Origin: Bugulina stolonifera
Lineage: Eukaryota; Bryozoa; Gymnolaemata; Cheilostomatida; Bugulidae
Direction: 5' to 3'
Assembly (NCBI GenBank): GCA_935421135.1
Contig: OW285190.1
Location: 558,001-622,000 of the forward strand
DNA length: 64,000 nt
Part shown: positions 44,702-54,834 of the stretch, in pieces
How the letters are laid out: every line of letters starts with the position of its first letter
How positions within the stretch are numbered: the first letter of the stretch is position 1
Notes under the pieces: model-generated
The model's database searches: none
What the model was told of the DNA's origin: nothing
What the model saw: the letters and a program-made list of their open reading frames with translations, nothing else
Translations under genes and position numbers: made by a program

Positions 44702-46655
44702 TTCCATGCAATCTATGCATTCTATGCATTCTATGCATAGAATACATATAATTCTATGTCTTATATGCATTCTATGCATTCTATGCATAGAATACATAGA
44801 TTGCATTCTATGCATTCTATGCATCGAATAAATATAATACATATATTGCATTCTATGCATAGAATATCTTGATCACATAGAATGCATTCTATGCACTTTA
44901 TGCATTCCATGTAATCTATGCGTTATATGCATAGAATACGTAGATTGCATTCTATGCATTCTATGCATTCTATGCATTTCATGCAATCTATGCATTCTAT
45001 GCATTCTATGCATAGAATACATATAATTCTATGTCTTCTATGTATCCTATGCGTTCCATGCATAGAATACATAGAATACATAGATTGCACTCTATGCACT
45101 CCATGCATTCCATGTAATCTATGCATTCTATGTATTCTATGCATTTGGTGCATAGAATACATTTTATGCATAGAATGCATAGAATACATTGATCATATAG
45201 AATGCATTCTATGCACTCTATGCATTCCATGTAATCTATGCGTTCTATGCATAGAATACATAGGTTGCATTCTATGCATTCTATGCATAGAATACATAGA
45301 TTGCATTCTATGCATTCTATGCATAGAATACATTGAATGCATAGAAGACATAGAATGCATATAATGCATTCCATGTAATCTATGCACTCTATGCATAGAA
45401 TAAATAGATTGCATTCTACGCATTCGATGCATAGAATACATAGAATACTTTGAATACATAGAAGGCATTGTATGTAATCAATGTATTTTATGCATTCTAT
45501 GCATAGAATACATTGATCACATAGAATGCATTCTATGCACTCTATGCATTCCATGTAATCTATGCGTTCTATGCATAGGATACATAGATTGCATTCTATG
45601 CGTTCTATGTTTAGAATACATATAATTCTATGTCTTCTATGTATTCTATGCATTCCATGCATAGAATACATAGAATACATAGATTGCACTCTATGCACTC
45701 TATGCATTCCATGTAATCTATGCATTCTATGTGTTCTATGCATTCGGTGCATAGAATACATTTTATGCATAGAATGCATAGAATACAATGATCATATAGA
45801 ATGCATTCTATGCACTCTATGCATTCCATGTAATCTATGCGTTCTATGCATAGAATACATAGAATGCATTCTATGCACTCTATGCATTTCATGTAATCTA
45901 TGCGTTCTATGCATAGGATACATAGATTGCATTCTATGCATTCTATGCATAGAATACATATAATTCTTTGTCTTCTATGCATTCTATGCGTTCCATGCAT
46001 AGAATACATAGAATACATAGATTGCACTCTATACACTCTATGCATTCCATGTAATCTATGCATTCTATGTATTCTATGCATTCGATGCATAGAATACATT
46101 TTATGCATAGAATGCATAGAATACATTGAGCACATAGAATGCATTCTATGCACTCTATGCATTCCAAGTAATCTATGCGTTCTATGCATAGCATACATAG
46201 ATTGCATTCTATGCATTCTATGTTTAGAATACATATAATTCTATGTCTTCTATGTATTCTATGCATTCCAAGCATAGAAAACATAGAATGCATAGATTGC
46301 ACTCTATGCACTCTATGCATTCCATGTAATCTATGCATTCTATGTATTCTATGCATTCGGCGCATAGAATACATTTTATGCATAGAATGCATAGAATACA
46401 TTGGTCACATAGAAAGCATTCCATGCACTGAATGCATAGAATGCATAGGATGCATAGAGTGCATTCTATGTGTTTTATGAGTTCTATGCATTCTATGTAG
46501 TCTATGCATTGCATAGAACACATAGATTGCATTCTATGCACTCTATGCATTCCATGTAATCTATGCATTCTATGTATTCTATGCATTCGGTGCATAGAAT
46601 GCATTTTATGCATAGAATGCATATAATACATTGGTCACATAGAATGCATTCTATG

Positions 46656-46755
46656 CACTGAATGCATAGAATGCATAGGATGCATAGAGTGCATTCTATG
46701 CGTCTTATGAGTTCTATGCATTCTATGTAGTCTATGCATTGCATAGAACACATAG
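46656..46755 (+). repeat. Module V, representative copy (right-side satellite variant)
   Basis: The module runs from CACTGAATGCATAG through AGGATGCATAGAGTGC and GAGTTCTATGC to ATTGCATAGAACACATAG. Copies appear near 40.69, 42.79, 42.94, 44.18, 44.33, 46.43, 46.66, 52.90, 54.08, 54.40, 55.33, 56.29, 57.57, 61.61 and 62.92 kb, and I saw none left of 40.6 kb. It breaks the strict alternation of the older array. It is also the exact target module of the LTR element, so this uninterrupted copy serves as the empty-site reference. Confidence 0.85.
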
Positions 46756-48069
46756 ATTGCATTCTATGCACTCTATGCATTCCATGTAATCTATGCATTC
46801 TATGTATTCTATGCATTCGGTGCATAGAATGCATTTTATGCATAGAATGCATAGAATACATTGATCACATAGAATGCATTCTATGCACTCTATGCATAGA
46901 ATACATAGATTGCATTCTATGCATTCTATGCATTGAATACATTGAATACATCGAAGACATAGAATGGATATAATGCATTCCATGTAATCTATGCACTCTA
47001 TGCATAGAATACATAGATTGCACTCTATGCATTCGATGCATAGAATACATAGAATACATTGAATACATAGAAGGCATTGTATGTAATCAATGTATTTTAT
47101 GCATTCTATGCATAGAATACATAGATTGCATTCTATGCAGAGGATACATTGATCACTTAGAATGCATTCTATGCACCCTACGCATTCCATGTAATCTACG
47201 CGTTCTATGCATAGAATACCTAGATTGCATTCTATGCATTCGATGCATAGAATACATTTTATGCATAGAATGCATAGAATACATTGATCACATAGAATGC
47301 ATTCTATGCACTCTATGCATTCCATGTAATCTATGCATTCTATGTATTCTATGTATTCTATGCATTCTATGCATTCGATGCATAGAATACATTTTATGCA
47401 TAGAATGCATAGAATACATTGATCACATAGAATGCATTCTATACACTCTATGCATTCCATGTAATCTATGCATTCGATGCATAGAATACATTTTATGCAT
47501 AGAATGCATAGAATACATTGATCATATAGAATGCATTCTATACACTCTATGCATTCCATGTAATCTATGCATTCTATGCATAGAATACATAGATTGCATT
47601 CTATGCATTCTATGCATAGAAGACATAGAATGCATAGAATGCATTCCATGTAACCTATGTACTCTATGCATAGAATACATAGATTGCATTCTATGCATTC
47701 GGTGCATAGAATACATTGAATACATAAAAGGCCTTGTATGTAATCAATGCATTTTATGCATTCTATGCTTAGAATACATTGATCACATAGAATGCATTCT
47801 ATGCACTCTATGCATTCCATGTAATCTATGCGTTCTATGCATAGGATACATAGATTGCATTCTATGCATTCTATGGATAGAATACATATTATTCTATGTC
47901 TTCTATGTATTCTATGCATTCCATGCATAGAATACATAGAATACATATATTGCACTCTATGCACTCTATGCATTCCATGTAATCTATGCATTCTATGTAT
48001 TCTATGCGTTCGGTGCATAGAATACATTTTATGCATACAATACATTGGTCACATAGAATGCATTCTATG

Positions 48070-48074
48070 CACTG
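48070..48074 (+). repeat. Left 5-bp target site duplication (CACTG)
   Basis: CACTG precedes the element end TGTCGCTGCC. Joining left flank to right flank with a single CACTG restores the uninterrupted module V seen at 46,656. Confidence 0.9.
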
Positions 48075-48354
48075 TGTCGCTGCCGCTGGGACTTGCGGTG
48101 ATTGGTGTGACCACTGCTGTGTTGGATAGGGCTTGTGTGCCTAAGACAATGATGGAAAAAGCTTTCATCATTGTCTGAAGCAGTGGCTGTTGGGCTTGCT
48201 GCAGTGGCTGGACTAGCTGCTTGGCTTGCGTGGGGGTTATGTGGGTTCCAGTGGGTTGATTTCTTCAGTGCGGGTTCGGTTCTTTATAGAGACACAACCA
48301 TAATATTATAATCAGTATCAATATATAATTATGTAGAAATATTGTAGCACTGAG
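48075..48354 (+). repeat. Partial LTR (5' 280 bp), outer left
   Basis: LTR start through GTAGAAATATTGTAGCACTGAG, then cut off and joined to an inverted full LTR. The two LTR pieces share CTCA/TGAG at the junction, a microhomology. The same junction occurs mirrored at 52,616, so it predates duplication of the arms. Contains the 33-nt hairpin at 48,144-48,176. Confidence 0.85.
48144..48176. promoter_or_regulatory. Conserved 33-nt hairpin in LTR U3
   Basis: Perfect 11-bp arms AGACAATGATG / CATCATTGTCT flank an AAGCTT-centred 11-nt middle that can pair further. Present in all four LTR 5' parts: here, 48,785-48,817, 52,153-52,185 and 52,794-52,826. It may be a transcription-factor palindrome or an RNA structure; its role is unknown. 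Confidence 0.7.
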
Positions 48355-48360
48355 TTTCAC

Positions 48361-48886
48361 TGTAGCTGCTAGCACAGCAGCTAGAAGGCGGGTTATTATT
48401 TTGGAGCAGAGCTCTACATCGAATTGGTTTTCTTGTTATGATTGATAGGTATTACGCTGTTTATTTTTGTCGAGTGAAACTAAAAATAACAAAGGATTAA
48501 TCATATACATATTACAATAGAAATGAATAATGATACTACAAAAAATAACGTTGAACAAGACATGAACCAAATAAAATATGACATAAGGGAATATAAAACA
48601 CTCACCTCAGTGCTCCAATATTTCTACATAATTATAATATTGATATTGATTATAATATTATGGTTGTGTGTCTATAAAGAACTGAACCCGCACTGAAGAA
48701 ATCAACCCACTGGAACCCACATAACCCCCACACAAGCCAAGCAGCTAGTCCAGCCACTGCAGCAAGCCCAACAGCCACTGCTTCAGACAATGATGAAAGC
48801 TTTTTCCATCATTGTCTTAGGCCCACAAGCCCTATCCAACACAGCAGTGGTCACACCAATCACCGCAAGTCCCAGCGGCAGCTACA
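48361..48886 (-). repeat. Full-length LTR, minus orientation (3' LTR of the gag element)
   Basis: 526 bp from TGTAGCTGCC (at 48,886) to GCAGCTACA (at 48,361). A further GTGAAACTCA (48,351-48,360) follows all three LTR 3' ends, so the true end could be 10 bp farther. On the minus strand it carries AATAAA (48,465-48,460). It sits 3' of gag (stop at 49,086) after about 200 bp and a polypurine tract, the normal place for a 3' LTR. Confidence 0.82.
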
Positions 48887-48896
48887 CTCCCCCACC
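48887..48896 (-). promoter_or_regulatory. Polypurine tract next to the 3' LTR
   Basis: The minus strand reads GGTGGGGGAG immediately before the LTR start TGTAGC. This is the expected position and composition for a plus-strand primer of an LTR element. The mirrored copy is at 52,074-52,083. Confidence 0.7.
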
Positions 48897-49085
48897 AAAA
48901 GACCAGACACACCACAGCACTCCCTTGAATCCTCCGTACTTAACCTCAGCAAAACATGTCAGTCAATGGTGCCAATTTGCCTGCATTATATAATTTTCAG
49001 CCGGATCCATGTTCAATACATTAACAAAGGGAAAAGAAAGAAAAGAGAAAATGAGAATTTGTGTTTAAAGAGGCTCACTCATAGT
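48897..49085 (-). other. 3' untranslated region between gag and LTR
   Basis: About 190 bp between the gag stop and the polypurine tract, without open frames in the gag direction. This is where pol would be expected in an autonomous BEL/Pao element, so it marks a precise internal deletion or a naturally gag-only family. Mirrored at 51,886-52,073. Confidence 0.65.
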
Positions 49086-50921
49086 CTAGCAAACCAACTG
49101 CAATTGTGGATATTGAGGAAATTGTGGAAATGAGCCAACATGATCTTGATTGAGCTTCACTGCACGATCTTTCCATTTATGCTTCAACCACAGAGGCAGC
49201 AGTTGTTTGAGTTTGGTATTCTCTTGGGGCTGATTCAGATGAGCAAGATTGGGAACACAAATCAGGGCTGTTTTTATATTCTTAAGGAAATCAACCAGTC
49301 TCTGAAGAGCCTTTGGATCATTTGGTGGAATCTTGTTCCATGATGCCAGTTGACTCTGAAACGCTTGTGAGACCCTATAGGGATATCCATATCTATCGTG
49401 TATGAGTCCACGAATCACCTCATAGGCATTTGCCTCCTCCAGGGCATAGTAGCCTTTGACCATAGCCAATACATCACCAGCTGTGTACTTCGTAAGATAA
49501 AATAACTTCTCATCTGAGGATAGAGCCACATTGCAGTCAACAAACCTATTGAACGATTTGTTCCAATCATTGTACTCGCACACATATCCAGAGAACACCA
49601 TTGGCTCTGGCTCAGGCATTTTTGTTGATTTTATTGCGTGTGCCAATGTTATGGCATTTTGCTCAATCGTATTCATAGTCCTGGCACAGAAATTAGAAGG
49701 GTTCACTGTATCTGACATGTGAGATTTCGAGATATTAGGATTGGAAATGGGAGCAATAGGTAGACGACTCATATTAGCGCTTGGTTGCTCTATCGTATGA
49801 CCCAGAAGCTTGGGTACATTAGAAACCTGACAAGCTATCGCCTCACTATAGGTATGTAAAGCATGAGACCCATCATTGGTATAATATGATGGTGCCCTAT
49901 ATGATGCTGGAGGAGGTATGCTATGCTGCGCCACGAATGGAGTCAGCTGAGGGGGTGGTTGGCATATGGAAATAGGTTGTTCCATAGTGGCAAAACTCAA
50001 TGACTTAGCACCAGCATTCAGAGTTGTGTTCGAACAATCTCTGAACTCTATTGGGGGTAAAAGTGATGATAACAATGGATCATCATCAGTAGTATTGATA
50101 TTCGGTCTTACGTTGGAATCATGTTTGTATAATTTTGAAATTGTACATTCCTGCTTTCTTGCAGGTAAGTATGACTTTGTATTATTGAGTAAATTACATG
50201 GCATATCATAATTTGATTGGAAGGAATAGGAATTTATTTTATGGGGTACCCTATTATTTCGGGTACGGCTACGCTCATGTACCTTTGAGCTATCAACTGG
50301 TTTGTGTGTGGCATGCAGATTAGCAGCTATAATATGGCTAGGTTGTATGCTGAGGGGCGTACTTGGCTTTTGCGGTAATAACTCAAGTAAAAAAGTAGGT
50401 TTATATGTATGGCTATTGCTTCTCTGAAAGCTAGATAGCTGTAAATCATCAGCTATGGGTGGTGTATCTACACTGGCTTCTGTGTCGTTTACAAGCAATG
50501 AATGCAATGTAGAATCATCAGGGTTGTCATCCCGTGGATTACTATGCCTTTGCCTATGCGTAATAAAGGGCTCATTAGCTCGTGCTTTGATAGTGCGAGC
50601 ATGTCTACTGCTTGTTACACAATGGGGTATACCAGATTCAACATATCTATATAAATAACTAGAAATATCATGTTCTAGCCCTGCTAATTCCTTAGATCTA
50701 ATTTCAGACTCGAGCTCAAAAATCTCGCTCTCTAGATTTAATATTTCCTGATTGATAGTTGCAGGTTGATTATGACCTATGATTTCAAAATGTGATGCCA
50801 ATCTAGTAGCTAAGACTAACTTTAGTCCGGAGACTGGTAATGACAAGGCTTTGCAGAGATCCTGTAATTCAGGTACTCTTAACTGCATAAAATATTCGGT
50901 AGAATACACTTGAGTGGTCAT
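49086..50921 (-). CDS. gag: BEL/Pao-type Gag with N-terminal SAP domain
   Basis: 611 codons, structural capsid-type protein of an LTR retrotransposon that would assemble cytoplasmic particles around element RNA. Residues about 11-45 fit a SAP motif (LRVPELQDLCKALSLPVSG), a DNA-binding helix-extension-helix. Residues about 57-95 are Glu/Leu-rich and likely coiled coil. About 100-430 is Ser/Pro/Asn-rich linker. About 435-575 matches the DUF1759-type Gag domain of BEL/Pao elements (PMVFSG, DWNKSFNRFVD, SSDEKLFYLTKYTAGDV). I chose the ATG at 50,921 because the SAP region follows at once; an in-frame upstream ATG at 51,050 would add 43 hydrophobic residues with no family support. No zinc knuckle, protease or polymerase follows: TAG comes 36 codons after the domain. 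The frame is intact, so the copy is young. The last 41 codons and stop recur inverted at 51,761-51,885. Confidence 0.82.
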   Translation of the reverse strand: MTTQVYSTEYFMQLRVPELQDLCKALSLPVSGLKLVLATRLASHFEIIGHNQPATINQEILNLESEIFELESEIRSKELAGLEHDISSYLYRYVESGIPHCVTSSRHARTIKARANEPFITHRQRHSNPRDDNPDDSTLHSLLVNDTEASVDTPPIADDLQLSSFQRSNSHTYKPTFLLELLPQKPSTPLSIQPSHIIAANLHATHKPVDSSKVHERSRTRNNRVPHKINSYSFQSNYDMPCNLLNNTKSYLPARKQECTISKLYKHDSNVRPNINTTDDDPLLSSLLPPIEFRDCSNTTLNAGAKSLSFATMEQPISICQPPPQLTPFVAQHSIPPPASYRAPSYYTNDGSHALHTYSEAIACQVSNVPKLLGHTIEQPSANMSRLPIAPISNPNISKSHMSDTVNPSNFCARTMNTIEQNAITLAHAIKSTKMPEPEPMVFSGYVCEYNDWNKSFNRFVDCNVALSSDEKLFYLTKYTAGDVLAMVKGYYALEEANAYEVIRGLIHDRYGYPYRVSQAFQSQLASWNKIPPNDPKALQRLVDFLKNIKTALICVPNLAHLNQPQENTKLKQLLPLWLKHKWKDRAVKLNQDHVGSFPQFPQYPQLQLVC

Positions 50922-51642
50922 AATGCGACAGATCAGCAGCCAGGGCAAGCCCAGCCAACACCAGGAAAGCAGCAACAAGCACAACCACGCAAGCCGGACA
51001 TTGAATGGATGCCCGCAATGGTAACTGAGCAAACTACAGAGACCAGACAAACACTGCCCAACAATGCAAGGGGAACAGTGCGCACCATAGGGCTAAGTCC
51101 TTCAGTGCAAGCTCAATTAGCATAAACCCTAAGTACGGAACACTGAAGTGACTAAAATAATATATGAATTGAACAAAAACACAAAATATATAATTGGAAT
51201 TACAAAATACGTTAGATTGGGTAGTGTTATAATAGTGAGTAGTAAATTTTTAGTAAAGTTAATATTCACCACTCAGATTCCGAAAAGTCAGCAGTAGTCG
51301 GTAGCGGCTGGTATAGCAGAGACGTCAGCAGGTGTTGAATCATCAAGTCATACGCACGAGGACAGGGTAAATACAGGGAGGCAGGGTAGATGCAGATACC
51401 GGCAGCCAGGATAGTTTGTCTGTTGATGACGGTAGTTGTCAGTATGGTAGTGCACTCTGTGTCTAAGATGTTGGTGCTGTAATGGAGAGCAGCAGTAGTG
51501 TCTGATGTTGTGCTCTTGTTTCTGCTGTTATAACAGAGGTCTGCAGTTACGTCCGGTATGGCGTTGATATGGTGTAATTGATATGGAGATCTCCATATAC
51601 ATGTATGTTCCATCAGAAGATAATTTTATATAGTGGTTGGTA
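50922..51642 (-). other. Leader region between 5' LTR remnant and gag
   Basis: About 720 bp that would form the 5' leader of the genomic RNA. No TGG-initiated primer-binding site follows the LTR end: the minus strand reads TACCAACCACTATA after ACTCA, or GTGAAACTCA after CTACA. So the priming tRNA cannot be named. The stretch at about 51,130-51,250 is very AT-rich. Confidence 0.6.
51266..51613 (-). CDS. Hypothetical 115-codon leader ORF
   Basis: An open frame starting 30 nt after the LTR 3' end and stopping 344 nt before the gag ATG. It is Thr/Ser/Tyr-rich, with no recognised domain or membrane segment. It may be chance; leaders of LTR elements often contain short frames. Listed because it lies in the gag direction at a plausible position. 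Confidence 0.2.
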   Translation of the reverse strand: MEHTCIWRSPYQLHHINAIPDVTADLCYNSRNKSTTSDTTAALHYSTNILDTECTTILTTTVINRQTILAAGICIYPASLYLPCPRAYDLMIQHLLTSLLYQPLPTTADFSESEW

Positions 51643-51760
51643 TGAGTTTCACTGTAGCTGCTGGCACAGCAGCTAGAAGGCGGGTTATTATTTTGGAGCA
51701 GAGCTCTACATCGAATTGGTTTTCTTGTTATGGTTGATAGGTATTACGCTGTTTATTTTT
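51643..51760 (-). repeat. Truncated 5' LTR (U5-side 108-118 bp)
   Basis: On the minus strand this is the last part of the LTR, including AATAAA, ending GCAGCTACAGTGAAACTCA. It lies upstream of the leader where the 5' LTR should be. At 51,760/51,761 it joins an inverted gag 3' end. The missing LTR start (280 bp) is found in sense orientation at the far end, 52,616-52,895, as if an inverted copy of the element's own 3' half had been placed in the middle of its 5' LTR. Confidence 0.8.
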
Positions 51761-51885
51761 TCAAACAACTGCTGCCTCTGTGGTTGAAGCATAAATGGAA
51801 AGATCGTGCAGTGAAGCTCAATCAAGATCATGTTGGCTCATTTCCACAATTTCCTCAATATCCACAATTGCAGTTGGTTTGCTAG
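51761..51885 (+). pseudogene. Inverted fragment of the gag 3' end
   Basis: 125 bp identical in sense to the end of the gag at 49,086-49,210, but on the plus strand. It encodes the last 41 residues (from KQLLPLWLKHKW) and the TAG stop, with no start. It is part of the right inverted arm. Confidence 0.9.
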
Positions 51886-52083
51886 ACTATGAGTGAGCCC
51901 TTTAAACACAAATTCTCATTTTCTCTTTTCTTTCTTTTCCCTTTGTTAATGTATTGAACATGGATCCGGCTGAAAATTATATAATGCAGGCAAATTGGCA
52001 CCATTGACTGACATGTTTTGCTGAGGTTAAGTACGGAGGATTCAAGGGAGTGCTGTGGTGTGTCTGGTCTTTTGGTGGGGGAG
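51886..52083 (+). other. Inverted copy of the gag-LTR 3' region with polypurine tract
   Basis: Mirror of 48,887-49,085. It contains the polypurine tract GGTGGGGGAG at 52,074-52,083 directly before the LTR. An antisense open frame of 67 codons (51,977-52,180, minus; mirrored 48,790-48,993, plus) crosses this region and the LTR. It has no family support. Confidence 0.75.
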
Positions 52084-52609
52084 TGTAGCTGCCGCTGGGA
52101 CTTGCGGTGATTGGTGTGACCACTGCTGTGTTGGATAGGGCTTGTGGGCCTAAGACAATGATGGAAAAAGCTTTCATCATTGTCTGAAGCAGTGGCTGTT
52201 GGGCTTGCTGCAGTGGCTGGACTAGCTGCTTGGCTTGCGTGGGGGTTATGTGGGTTCCAGTGGGTTGATTTCTTCAGTGCGGGTTCAGTTCTTTATAGAC
52301 ACACAATCATAATATTATAATCAATATCAATATTATAATTATGTAGAAATATTGGAGCACTGAGGTGAGTGTTTTATATTCCCTTATGTCATATTTTATT
52401 TGGTTCATGTCTTGTTCAACGTTCTTTTTTGTAGTATCATTATTCCTTTCTATTGTAATATGTATATCATTAATCCTTTGTTATTTTTAGTTTCACTCGA
52501 CAAAAATAAACAGCGTAATACCTATCAATCATAACAAGAAAACCAATTCGATGTAGAGCTCTGCTCAAAAATAATAACCCGCCTTCTAGCTGCTGTGCCA
52601 GCAGCTACA
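52084..52609 (+). repeat. Full-length LTR, plus orientation
   Basis: 526 bp, TGTAGCTGCC to GCAGCTACA, with short inverted ends (TGTAGCTGC/GCAGCTACA), a TATA-like TTTATAG at 52,292-52,298, AATAAA at 52,505-52,510, and a 33-nt hairpin at 52,153-52,185. It matches 48,361-48,886 inverted with only a few differences (for example CACGCAAGCC against CACACAAGCC, and several around the CTTTCTATTG stretch). Being equal in length to the minus copy supports the LTR limits. Confidence 0.82.
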
Positions 52610-52615
52610 GTGAAA

Positions 52616-52895
52616 CTCAGTGCTCCAATATTTCTACATAATTATATATTGATACTGATTATAATATTATGGTTGTGTCTCTATAAAGAACCGAAACCGC
52701 ACTGAAGAAATCAACCCACTGGAACCCACATAACCCCCACGCAAGCCAAGCAGCTAGTCCAGCCACTGCAGCAAGCCCAACAGCCACTGCTTCAGACAAT
52801 GATGAAAGCTTTTTCCATCATTGTCTTAGGCACACAAGCCCTATCCAACACAGCAGTGGTCACACCAATCACCGCAAGTCCCAGCGGCAGCTACA
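52616..52895 (-). repeat. Partial LTR (5' 280 bp), outer right
   Basis: Mirror of 48,075-48,354. On the minus strand it starts TGTAGCTGCCGCTGG and ends CACTGAG at the fold-back junction with the full LTR. It provides the right terminus of the inserted element. Confidence 0.85.
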
Positions 52896-52900
52896 CACTG
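52896..52900 (+). repeat. Right 5-bp target site duplication (CACTG)
   Basis: CACTG follows GGCAGCTACA and continues as AATGCATAGAATGC, identical to the intact module. A 5-bp duplication is within the range known for LTR-retroelement integrases. Confidence 0.9.
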
Positions 52901-54834
52901 AATGCATAGAATGCATAGGATGCATAGAGTGCATTCTATGCGTTTTATGAGTTCTATGCATTCTATGTAGTCTATGCATTGCATAGAACACATAGATTGC
53001 ATTCTATGCACTCTATGCATTCCATGTAATCTATGCATTCTATGTATTCTATGCATTCGATGAATATAATACATTTTATGCATAGAATGCATAGGATACA
53101 TTGATCACATAGAATGCATTCTATGCACTCTATGCATTCCATGGAATCTATGCGTTCTATGCATAGAATATCTAGATTGCATTCTATGCATTCTATGCAT
53201 AGAATACATAGAAGACATAGAATGCATAGAATGCATTCCGTGCAATCTATGCACTCTATGCATAGAATACATAGATTGCACTCTATGCACTCTATGCATT
53301 CCATGTAATCTATGCATTCTATGTATTCTATGCATTCGATGCATAGAATACATTTTATGCATAGAATGCATAGAATACATTGATCACATAGAATGCATTC
53401 TATGCACTCTATGCATTCCATGTAATCTATGCATTCTATGCATAGAATACATAGATTGCGTTCTATGCATCCTATGCATAGAATACATAAAAGACATAAA
53501 ATGCATAGAATGCATTCCGTGCAATCTATGCACTCTATGCATAGAATACATGAATTGCATTCTATGCATTCTATGCATTGAATACATTGAATACATCGAA
53601 GACATAGAATGGATATAATGCATTCCATGTAATCTATGCACTCTATGCATAGAATACATAGATTGCACTCTATGCATTCGATGCATAGAATACATAGAAT
53701 ACATTGAATACATAGAAGGCATTGTATGTAATCAATGTATTTTATGCATTCTATGCATAGAATACATAGATTGCATTCTATGCAGAGGATACATTGATCA
53801 CTTAGAATGCATTCTATGCACTCTATGCATTCCATGTAATCTACGCGTTCTATGCATAGAATACCTAGATTGCATTCTATGCATTCGATGCATAGAATAC
53901 ATTTTATGCATAGAATGCATAGAATACATTGATCACATAGAATGCATTCTATGCACACTATGCATTCCATGTGATCTATGCGTTCTATGCATAGAATACA
54001 TAGATTTCATTCTATGCATTCTATGCATAGAATACATAAAAGACATCGAAGACATAGAAGACATAGAATGCATTCTATGCACTGAAAGCATAGAATGCAT
54101 AGGATGCATAGAGTGCATTCTATGCGTTTTATGAGTTCTATGCATTCTATGTAGTCTATGCATTGCATAGAACACATAGATTGCATTCTATGCATTCTAT
54201 GGATAGAATACATATTATTCTATGTCTTCTATGTATTCTATGCATTCCATGCATAGAATACATAGAATACATAGATTGCACTCTATGCACTCTATGCATT
54301 CCATGTAATCTATGCATTCTATGTATTCTATGCATTCGGTGCATAGAATACATTTTATGCATAGAATGCATAGAATACATTGGTGACATAGAATGCATTC
54401 TATGCACTGAATGCATAGAATGCATAGGCTGCATAGAGTGCATTCTATGCGTTTTATGAGTTCTACGCATTCTATGTAGTCTATGCATTGCATAGAACAC
54501 ATAGATTGCATTCTATGCACTCTATGCATTCCATGTAATCTATGCATTCTATGTATTCTATGCATTCGATGAATATAATACATTTTATGCATAGAATGCA
54601 TAGGATACATTGATCACATAGAATGCATTCTATGCACTCTATGCATTCCATGGAATCTATGCGTTCTATGCATAGAATACCTAGATTGCATTCTATGCAT
54701 TCTATGCATAGAATGCAAAGAAGACATAGAATGCATAGAATGCATTCTGTGCAATCTATGCACTCTATGCATAGAATACATAGATTGCACTCTATGCACT
54801 CTATGCACTCTATGCATTCCATGTAATCTATGCA

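Larger units (their letters stand above)
35121..48074. repeat. 9-bp palindromic-core satellite array, middle block
   Basis: Same 9-bp system as the left block, resuming exactly at the transposon's right target duplication. Up to about 40.46 kb it is the second half of copy 1 plus all of copy 2 of a 4,185-bp tandem duplication. From about 40.7 kb a different module (V, containing CACTGAATGCATAG and GAGTTCTATGC) appears and recurs to the right. From 41.8 to 46.5 kb it is organised in copies of a 1,388-bp unit and a shortened third copy. The block ends at the CACTG target site of the LTR element. Confidence 0.96.
48075..52895 (-). mobile_element. Palindromic composite BEL/Pao-like LTR element (4,821 bp)
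   Basis: Unique DNA is inserted in module V and flanked by CACTG on both sides (48,070-48,074 and 52,896-52,900). The intact module at 46,656 has one CACTG. Plus-strand order: partial LTR (+), full LTR (-), 3' region and gag (-), leader, truncated LTR 3' part (-), gag 3' end (+), 3' region (+), full LTR (+), partial LTR (-). Positions 48,075-49,210 and 51,761-52,895 are near-identical inverted arms of about 1.13 kb around a 2.55-kb loop. Both outer ends are the 5' (U3) terminus TGT(A/C)GCTGCCGCTGG, not the usual U3/U5 pair. There is no protease, reverse transcriptase or integrase, so it was non-autonomous. Likely origin: aberrant reverse transcription (strand switching or self-integration), then integrase-type insertion. 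Confidence 0.85.

Noticed and set aside
46732..48045. 437-codon minus-strand frame and other long frames in the middle and right arrays (for example 52,972-53,970 and 63,039-63,980)
   Set aside because: Same cause as above. One plus-strand frame (47,828-48,178) even runs from satellite into the LTR, showing these frames ignore element boundaries.
48790..48993. 67-codon frame, repeated at 51,977-52,180
   Set aside because: Present twice only because the arms are inverted copies. It is antisense to the gag-LTR region within each arm and has no recognised family.
50910..51125. 71-codon Gln/Pro-rich plus-strand frame
   Set aside because: Antisense to the gag start and leader, low complexity, no supporting signal.
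51620..51652. Primer-binding site after the 5' LTR
   Set aside because: Neither candidate LTR end is followed by TGG-initiated sequence matching a tRNA 3' end, so no priming tRNA can be claimed.
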